Assembly (NCBI GenBank): GCA_002704665.1 | Contig: PAHB01000001.1 | Span: 1-11,498, forward strand | Direction of reading: 5' to 3' | DNA length: 11,498 nt | Source of the DNA: Pseudomonadota bacterium | GTDB taxonomy: Bacteria; Pseudomonadota; Gammaproteobacteria; Burkholderiales; Eutrophovitaceae | Shown: in pieces, positions 6,018 to 11,498 of the stretch | Layout of the letters: each line of letters opens with the position of its first letter | Position numbering within the stretch: position 1 is the stretch's first letter | Position numbers and translations under genes: made by a program | The notes under the pieces: generated by a model | What the model was told of the DNA's origin: nothing | What the model saw: the letters and a program-made list of their open reading frames with translations, nothing else | Database searches by the model: none

Positions 6018-7376
6018 ATGGATATCGAAGGTTTATATCTTAGGCTTCCTTGGCATCTACAGGGGTTAATACTTAATTTTGCAGGCGCCGTGATCCATCG
6101 TCGACGTTATTCTGGTCATTACGGCACTGTGGAAAAAGAAGTTGATAAGCGATTGGATTTTAGCAAAAATGAAATCCATAAATACCGGGTATCCTGTTTA
6201 AAAAAACATTTTCAGAGTGCTCGATCTAGTCCATTTTGGGCAAATCGTTTTTTAAAATTTAAGGTGAATATTGGCAGTGAGGATCCTTTTAAGGAATTAG
6301 AGAAGTTGCCGGTGCTAACAAAACTGGAAGTCAAAGAACATGCATCAGAAATAGTCAATTACAGAGCAAAAAGCCGCAGTATTAAGCGACACACCAGTGG
6401 TAGTACTGGCAGTGGTTTAATATTTTGGGAATCGAGACAGATGGAGCAGGTTACATGGGCGACTTGGTGGCGGTTTAGAAAAATGCATGGCATTTCAAGA
6501 CACGATTGGTGCGCTTATTTTGGTGGACGAAGCATTGTTTCGGTTACTAGAGAACAGCCTCCTTTTTGGAGGAATAATTTTTTTGGCAAACAAATTATTT
6601 TTAGTGGCTATCATATTAATTCGGCAACGGCCGAAGCTTATCTAACGAAGATAAAAAAAACTGGTGTTTCATGGATACATGGTTATCCCTCAATCATATC
6701 TTTGCTAGCCGGTTATAAAAAAGAATTAAATATTTCTTTGCCAAGATTAAAAATTATAACCACAGGTGCAGAGAATCTTCTGGAGTCGCAAAAAAGACTT
6801 ATCTCAGAAGCGTTTCAAGTTCCGCTTGCCCAACATTATGGTTTAGCCGAAGGAGTAGCGAATATATCAATGTGGCCCTCGGGCAGTATGCATGTTGATG
6901 AAGACTACGCCTGCGTGGAATTTTTACCTCTCGAGGGAGGAAATGAAAAACAGCACAAAATAGTCGGAACTAATTGGCATAACCATTCATTTCCGCTGTT
7001 TCGTTATGACACCGGAGATATTGTATCCCTTGCTGACTCCAAAGAGGTGGTGCAGTCCTGCAGAGGGCGTAAAGTTGAGTTTATTGACGGAAGAAGAGAA
7101 GATTTTGTCGTTTTGCCAAATGGAACTAAAATTGGAAGGATGGATCATGTTTTCAAAGACTTGATAAATATAAAAGAAGCACAGATTCGACAAAAGGATA
7201 AGTCTAGAATCACCATTCTAGTTGTTCCTGGAATTAGATATTCACAAAAAGATGAGAGGCTTTTAGTTGAGCAAATTAAAAAGAGACTCGGTGATACAAT
7301 CGGGCTAGAAGTTAAGTATATGTCATCAATTAAAAGAACAAAATCTGGCAAACTCCGTTTGGTGGTTCAAGAATGA
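6018..7376 (+). CDS. PaaK/CapK-like adenylate-forming enzyme
   Basis: A 452-residue member of the phenylacetate-CoA ligase / CapK branch of the ANL superfamily. The nucleotide-binding loop RHTSGSTGSGL is at residues 124-134, HGYPS at 221-225, TTGAE at 248-252, YGLAEG at 274-279 and LFRYDTGD at 327-334. A C-terminal TKSGKLR close to the end supplies the usual catalytic lysine. Paralogues of this kind are frequent in capsule and O-antigen loci, often annotated CapK, with no firmly known substrate. The family chemistry is activation of a carboxylate as acyl-AMP and then thioester or ester formation. It is only distantly similar to the 289-1584 ligase, so the locus holds two different adenylating enzymes. 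The last bases form an ATGA overlap with the following oxidoreductase, suggesting linked function. Confidence 0.9.
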   Translation: MDIEGLYLRLPWHLQGLILNFAGAVIHRRRYSGHYGTVEKEVDKRLDFSKNEIHKYRVSCLKKHFQSARSSPFWANRFLKFKVNIGSEDPFKELEKLPVLTKLEVKEHASEIVNYRAKSRSIKRHTSGSTGSGLIFWESRQMEQVTWATWWRFRKMHGISRHDWCAYFGGRSIVSVTREQPPFWRNNFFGKQIIFSGYHINSATAEAYLTKIKKTGVSWIHGYPSIISLLAGYKKELNISLPRLKIITTGAENLLESQKRLISEAFQVPLAQHYGLAEGVANISMWPSGSMHVDEDYACVEFLPLEGGNEKQHKIVGTNWHNHSFPLFRYDTGDIVSLADSKEVVQSCRGRKVEFIDGRREDFVVLPNGTKIGRMDHVFKDLINIKEAQIRQKDKSRITILVVPGIRYSQKDERLLVEQIKKRLGDTIGLEVKYMSSIKRTKSGKLRLVVQE

Positions 7377-9505
7377 AACAAATAGTTCAGCATTTGAAAT
7401 CAGGTAAAACAGAGGCGATTGATGTTCCTGTTCCGGCATTGGAAAGCGGACATTTGCTGATTCGCACTAACAGAACACTTATATCGCCCGGTACCGAGAG
7501 GATGCTTCTTCAATTTGGCAGAGCTGGCTTGATCGGTAAAGCTCGGCAACAACCTGAAAAAGTTAAAGAGGCAATAAATAAAATTAGGACGGATGGAATT
7601 GGCGCGACAGCAGAGGCAATATCTAGCAAATTAGATAAGCCTATGCCGCTGGGTTATTGCAATGTGGGAAGAGTTGTTGAAGTTGGCTCGGGGGTTGAAA
7701 AATTTTCTGTCGGAGATAGGGTCGTATCAAATGGACCTCATGCTGAATTAGTTTCTGTTCCAATCAATTTATGTGCAAAAGTTCCGGATGACGTGACTGA
7801 CGATGAGGCCGTATTTACTGTTATTGGTTCGATCGCTTTACACAGTGTAAGACTTTCCCAACCGACTTTAGGTGAAAAATTTTGTGTGATGGGGCTGGGA
7901 TTGGTGGGTCTTCTAACAGCACAGATATTGATGGCAAACGGTTGCCGCGTTATTGCTTCAGATTTTGATCCCGAAAGATTAAAAATTGCGAAATCCTTGG
8001 GTATCTCGGTTGTAGACTTGTCGCAAGGTGAGGAAGATTTAATAAAAAGTTGTGATCAATTTACGCAAGGCAGAGGAATTGATGGGGTGGTAATCGCGGC
8101 TCATACGAAAAGTAATCAGTTGATTAAAGACGCGACGTTGATGTGTCGGAAACGCGGCCGATTGGTATTAGTTGGCTTATCGGGATTAGAATTTTCGAAA
8201 TCTGATTTTTATGAAAAGGAGTTATCGTTCCAAGTTAGTTGCTCGTATGGACCAGGTCGCTATGACTCAGACTATGAAGAAAAAGGAAACGACTATCCGA
8301 TTGCCTATGTCAGGTGGACTGAGCAAAGAAATTTTCAAGCAATTCTGGAATTAATAAGGGATAAAAAAATAATCACCGAAAGGTTGATAACTCATAAATT
8401 TGAGTTTAGCCAGACAAAGAAAATTTACGATATCATCGATGGTGGTCAGGGGTCTTTGGGGGTTTTATTAGAATTTCCAGATCGTAATTTCGATTTAAAA
8501 ACTGCAATAGTCTTAACAGAATCAATTGAAACTGAAAAAAAAGGTGAATCTGGTAAAAATAACCTCTGCTTACCCCATAAAATCGCGGTTTTTGGTGCTG
8601 GGGATTACGCACGAAAAGTTTTAGTCCCCGCTCTTAAGAGGACATCTCTAATTCTGGATACAATTGTGGGTCAAAAAGGCGTCAACAGTGTTAGTGTCGC
8701 TGAAAAATATGGATTCAATAAAGTTACAAATGATGGAAGTTATGTTTTTGATGATTCTTCTGTCGACGCGGTATTAATTGCAACTAGACATAATAGTCAT
8801 GCAAAGTTAATTAAATCTAGCATGGAAAGCGGTAAGCATATTTACGTTGAAAAACCAATGTGTATAAATCCTAAAGAGCTGGAAATGATCATTAAACAAT
8901 ATGAGTCGTTCAACAAGGTTTTTATGGTCGGTTTTAATCGACGATTTTCTCCTTTAATTCTGAAAGCGAAATCTTTGTTGAAAACAGAGAGGGTGCAAAA
9001 AGCTTTTTTAATGACGGTGAACGCAGGGAGTATTCCTCGAGAGCATTGGCTCCAAAATCCAGAGATTGGAGGCGGTCGAATAATCGGTGAAATGTGTCAC
9101 TTTGTTGACTTAATAAGATTTTTAGCGGGTCATCCCATACAAAGCTATACCGTTCTACCTATGAAATCTGAATTACCGGATAACGTTAGTGTTAGTCTAA
9201 GGTTTAGGGATGGAAGCATCGGGGTAATTAATTATTTTTCTAATGGCGACAGGAGTTACCCAAAAGAAACAATAGAAATATTTTCGGGTGGTAAAATCCT
9301 CAAGCTTGATAATTTTAGGAAACTCCACGGGTATGGTTGGAAAAATTTTAAAAAAAAATCTTTATGGAGACAAGATAAAGGGAATAAGGCTTGCGTTCAT
9401 CGGTTTGCAGAAGCAATTACAAAGAACCAAGCATCACCCATTCCGTTTGACGAACTCGTAGAAGTCGCAAAAATTACTATGGGAATTGCAGAGGCTATAA
9501 ATTGA
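7373..9505 (+). CDS. Bi-domain oxidoreductase: MDR (zinc-less alcohol dehydrogenase type) fused to Gfo/Idh/MocA
   Basis: A 710-residue fusion of two NAD(P)-dependent dehydrogenases. Residues 1 to about 370 are an MDR module: ISPGTE at 37-42 stands where active-zinc enzymes have GxCGTD. PMPLGYCNVGRVVEVG is at 90-105, GDRV at 114-117, and the Rossmann loop MGLGLVGL at 173-180 with Asp197 after the second strand, favouring NAD. Neither the catalytic zinc Cys/His set nor the four-Cys structural zinc loop is visible. A linker at about 370-400 leads to the Gfo/Idh/MocA module: FGAGDYAR at 407-414, EKP at 493-495, GFNRRFSP at 520-527 and GGGRIIGEMCHFVDL at 566-580 with likely catalytic His576. It probably oxidises or reduces sugar units, perhaps two positions in turn. 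As I recall, such fusions are common in O-antigen loci beside heparinase-like genes, with reaction unproven. It overlaps both neighbours by four bases and contains an A9 run at 9350-9358. Confidence 0.92.
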   Translation: MKQIVQHLKSGKTEAIDVPVPALESGHLLIRTNRTLISPGTERMLLQFGRAGLIGKARQQPEKVKEAINKIRTDGIGATAEAISSKLDKPMPLGYCNVGRVVEVGSGVEKFSVGDRVVSNGPHAELVSVPINLCAKVPDDVTDDEAVFTVIGSIALHSVRLSQPTLGEKFCVMGLGLVGLLTAQILMANGCRVIASDFDPERLKIAKSLGISVVDLSQGEEDLIKSCDQFTQGRGIDGVVIAAHTKSNQLIKDATLMCRKRGRLVLVGLSGLEFSKSDFYEKELSFQVSCSYGPGRYDSDYEEKGNDYPIAYVRWTEQRNFQAILELIRDKKIITERLITHKFEFSQTKKIYDIIDGGQGSLGVLLEFPDRNFDLKTAIVLTESIETEKKGESGKNNLCLPHKIAVFGAGDYARKVLVPALKRTSLILDTIVGQKGVNSVSVAEKYGFNKVTNDGSYVFDDSSVDAVLIATRHNSHAKLIKSSMESGKHIYVEKPMCINPKELEMIIKQYESFNKVFMVGFNRRFSPLILKAKSLLKTERVQKAFLMTVNAGSIPREHWLQNPEIGGGRIIGEMCHFVDLIRFLAGHPIQSYTVLPMKSELPDNVSVSLRFRDGSIGVINYFSNGDRSYPKETIEIFSGGKILKLDNFRKLHGYGWKNFKKKSLWRQDKGNKACVHRFAEAITKNQASPIPFDELVEVAKITMGIAEAIN
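9491..9494 (+). promoter_or_regulatory. Ribosome binding site that decides a TTG start
   Basis: GAGG sits seven bases before TTG at 9502. The ATG triplets at 9506 and 9510 are out of frame, and no in-frame ATG or GTG comes before the conserved sequence, so this site supports TTG as the start of the heparinase-family gene. Confidence 0.55.
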
Positions 9506-11175
9506 ATGTATGGAAGACGCTCAATTTATATGTACACACTTTAAGGTATTTGCGTCTAAGCCAAATCATTTATAGACTGAGTCGATTCCGAAAGACTAGT
9601 ATAAAATTGACAGGGATACCAGCGTGTGAATTGTGCGAGGAAACATTTGGTTCTAAATGCAATCCTCGTGAGTCTGTTATGCTTAGTGAAAACAAATTTC
9701 GTTTTTTAAATTCGGAAGAGGAATTCACTGATGGAGTTTCGTGGCACTTAAATAATAAAGATCCTTTATGGATATATAATTTACATTATTTTTACGATTT
9801 AATTGCTGAAAATGCACGCACTCGTTTTGATTGGCACAGCAAATTAATCGATCATTGGATAGATAATAATTCGATTGGTGAGGGAGTGGGTTGGGATGCT
9901 TACCCGATCAGCATTAGAATCGTAAATTGGATTAAGTGGTCAGTGGACAATAATTATAATTCCGAAAAAATAAGAAAAAGTCTTGCTTTGCAGACTCGTT
10001 GGCTTCTAAAAAACTTAGAGCGAGACCTACTAGCTAACCATTATTTCTCGAACGGTAAGGCGTTGGTTTTTTCAGGGCTTTTTTTTAAAGGAGAGGAATC
10101 AAAAAAATGGTTAGAAAGCGGATTAGAAATAATTGACGAACAAATCAAAGAACAAATTTTAAGCGACGGCGGACATTTCGAAAGAAGTCCTATGTATCAC
10201 GCTCTCATTTTAGAGGATCTTCTAGATTTATTGCTTGCGGCGAAAGTTTGGAGTAACGCAATTCTTACTCCTTCTAAAAAAAAGTGGGAAAAAACGATTC
10301 AAATAATGTTAGGTTGGCTTGAATATATGTCTCATCCGGATGGACAAATTGGTTTTTTTAATGATTCAGCGTTCGGCATTAGTCATCGCATGGGGGAGCT
10401 TGCTGATTATGCGAATAATATAATGGGTAACCAAACTGCGCCAAAATATTTGACTAATACATACGGAAACAAAAAAACTATTATTAATCATCTGTCACCA
10501 AGTGGCTTTATTAGGGTAATGCAAAAGTCCAGTGGATTTGTTGCTATTCTAGATGTAGGTGAAGTTGGTCCTAGTTATAATCCGGGCCATGCTCATGCAG
10601 ATACCTTGTCTTTTGAAATGTCTTGCGAAGACTCTCGCTTTATTGTTAATGGTGGCACGTCTTCTTATTGGTCAAAAAACCGAAACTACGAGCGATCTAC
10701 GGCGGCGCATAGCACAGTTGAAATAAACGGTGAGTCCTCATCTCAAACTTGGGCGAATTTTAGAGTAGCAAAAAGAGCATTTCCCAAGAGTTTAGAGATA
10801 AAAGACTACGATGACTCTTGGGCGATAACATGTGCACATGACGGTTACAAAAGACTCAGGGGCAGTCCAGTTCATAAGAGAGAGTGGATTTTTGAGGAGA
10901 GTGCCGTATTAATCCGGGATATGATTGAAGGGACATTCCGGGAAGCTCATGCTCGATTCATTTTGCATCCATCGGTTATTTGTGAGCAATTATCATCGAT
11001 AGAATGGGTTTTTCGGACTGGAGGAGGTAGAACAATTTTAGCTGAAATTAAGCAAGGGGTTTCGTTATTAGGATGGTCACAATACGCACCATACTTTGGC
11101 AGAGTGTTAAAGACTCGTTGTTTAATAATTAAACCAAGAGAAGGTTGTTCAGTACTCAAACTAAATTCAGGATAA
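9502..11175 (+). CDS. Heparinase II/III-family protein (putative uronate polysaccharide lyase), no signal peptide
   Basis: A 557-residue protein starting at TTG (TTGA overlap with the preceding stop). The N-terminal helical toroid part includes WIYNLHYFYDL at 90-100, GWDAYPISIRIVNW at 130-143, NHYFSNGKAL at 179-188 and ERSPMYH at 227-233. The C-terminal beta-sandwich Hep_II_III domain follows, with PGHAHADTLSFE at 361-372, NGGTSSY at 383-389 and RSTAAHSTVEING at 398-410. The His and Tyr positions resemble those used for beta-elimination of uronic-acid glycans, so catalysis is plausible but unproven. Exported lyases have a signal peptide; the N-terminus here (basic, with no clean hydrophobic core) does not look like one, so it probably acts in the cytoplasm on precursors or as a glycan-modifying enzyme. 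It follows the bi-domain oxidoreductase with a four-base overlap. The TAA is six bases before the next start. Confidence 0.9.
   Translation: MNVWKTLNLYVHTLRYLRLSQIIYRLSRFRKTSIKLTGIPACELCEETFGSKCNPRESVMLSENKFRFLNSEEEFTDGVSWHLNNKDPLWIYNLHYFYDLIAENARTRFDWHSKLIDHWIDNNSIGEGVGWDAYPISIRIVNWIKWSVDNNYNSEKIRKSLALQTRWLLKNLERDLLANHYFSNGKALVFSGLFFKGEESKKWLESGLEIIDEQIKEQILSDGGHFERSPMYHALILEDLLDLLLAAKVWSNAILTPSKKKWEKTIQIMLGWLEYMSHPDGQIGFFNDSAFGISHRMGELADYANNIMGNQTAPKYLTNTYGNKKTIINHLSPSGFIRVMQKSSGFVAILDVGEVGPSYNPGHAHADTLSFEMSCEDSRFIVNGGTSSYWSKNRNYERSTAAHSTVEINGESSSQTWANFRVAKRAFPKSLEIKDYDDSWAITCAHDGYKRLRGSPVHKREWIFEESAVLIRDMIEGTFREAHARFILHPSVICEQLSSIEWVFRTGGGRTILAEIKQGVSLLGWSQYAPYFGRVLKTRCLIIKPREGCSVLKLNSG
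11169..11172 (+). promoter_or_regulatory. Ribosome binding site that decides the second TTG start
   Basis: AGGA lies nine bases before TTG at 11182. The frame is closed by the preceding gene's TAA at 11173, and the only codons between (GTC, ACT) are not starts. TTG is therefore the sole reasonable start for the WbuB-like gene. Confidence 0.55.
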
Positions 11176-11181
11176 GTCACT

Positions 11182-11498
11182 TTGCACATACTTTTTATTT
11201 CAGATAATTTTCCGCCAGAGGTAAATGCTCCGGCAACCAGGACATTCGAGCACTGTACTGAATGGGTCAAACTGGGTGCTAAAGTTACAGTGATCACTTG
11301 TTGTCCTAATTTTCCTAAGGGAAAGATTTATGACGGGTTTAAAAATAAAATTTGGCAAATTGAGGAAAATTGCGGCATACGAGTTATCCGTGTTTGGACG
11401 TTTATTTATCCCAATAAGGGTTTCATCGGAAGAATTTTAGATTATTTAAGTTTCATGGTAACGAGCTTTGTGTGCGGGATTTTTGTAAGAAAGGTGGA
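11182..11498 (+). CDS. wbuB: WbuB-like GT4 glycosyltransferase, N-terminal part only
   Basis: The frame is open from TTG at 11182 to the right edge, giving 105 complete codons. It begins with (M)HILFISDNFPPEVNAPATR and then TFEHCTEWVKLGAKVTVIT. The NFPPEVNAPATRT start and the (C/A)..W...G..VTV(I/L)T continuation are what I know from WbuB proteins of O-antigen loci, where WbuB is described as an amino-sugar (N-acetylfucosamine) transferase. Whether this copy uses that sugar cannot be told without the C-terminal donor domain. It starts six bases after the heparinase-family stop, in the same operon. In many loci of this type a lipid-carrier sugar transferase and an acetyltransferase/aminotransferase pair come next, which is an expectation and not seen here. 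Confidence 0.88.
   Translation, partial: MHILFISDNFPPEVNAPATRTFEHCTEWVKLGAKVTVITCCPNFPKGKIYDGFKNKIWQIEENCGIRVIRVWTFIYPNKGFIGRILDYLSFMVTSFVCGIFVRKV

Noticed and set aside
10947..11297. 116-codon minus strand open frame spanning the heparinase/WbuB joint
   Set aside because: Both overlapped + strand frames carry conserved family sequence, so this is a shadow frame.
1..11498. Insertion sequences, CRISPR arrays, tRNA/rRNA genes, toxin-antitoxin or phage-defence genes
   Set aside because: I looked for repeats, transposase motifs and RNA-gene signatures and saw none; all sizeable coding frames fit glycan-locus families.

Overview
The window is an internal piece of a bacterial surface-polysaccharide locus (O-antigen, capsule or exopolysaccharide type). 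Nine protein genes can be supported: seven complete, one cut at each edge. The DNA is AT-rich by eye. Genes are tightly packed, with 1- to 4-base overlaps, and at least three starts are not ATG (one GTG, two TTG). The gene families (WbuB-like glycosyltransferase, fused 'bi-domain' oxidoreductase, cytoplasmic heparinase II/III-type protein, AsnB-like amidotransferase) are typical of polysaccharide loci in Gram-negative bacteria, most likely a proteobacterium. The species cannot be told from the sequence, and no rRNA, tRNA, transposase, integrase, CRISPR array or origin is visible.

Layout. Positions 1-285 (+) hold the C-terminal end of a GT4-type glycosyltransferase. Positions 289-2537 (-) hold a compact three-gene unit pointing the other way, in transcription order acyl carrier protein, short-chain dehydrogenase/reductase, and a short AMP-forming acyl ligase. 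Positions 2538-2965 are a divergent non-coding region with candidate control sites. From 2966 to the right edge everything is on the + strand: asnB-type amidotransferase, GT4 glycosyltransferase, PaaK/CapK-like adenylate-forming enzyme, fused MDR plus Gfo/Idh/MocA oxidoreductase, heparinase II/III-family protein, and the N-terminus of a WbuB-like glycosyltransferase. Several joints in this run are stop/start overlaps (GTGA, ATGA, TTGA), so it is probably one operon, with a 62-base gap before the PaaK-like gene.

How the genes may work together (inference). The glycosyltransferases would assemble a repeat unit on a lipid carrier. The AsnB-like enzyme would most plausibly amidate a sugar uronic acid to a uronamide, as proposed for homologues such as WbpS and WbtH in other O-antigen loci. 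The ACP/SDR/ligase unit looks like a small acyl-supply cassette: the ligase activates an acid, the ACP carries it, and the SDR reduces or oxidises it, giving an unusual acyl group for an amino sugar. The acyltransferase that would use it is not in this window. The bi-domain oxidoreductase and the heparinase-like protein are, as I recall, often neighbours in such loci. Their joint chemistry is not known to me and is, with the acyl cassette, the best candidate here for under-described biology.
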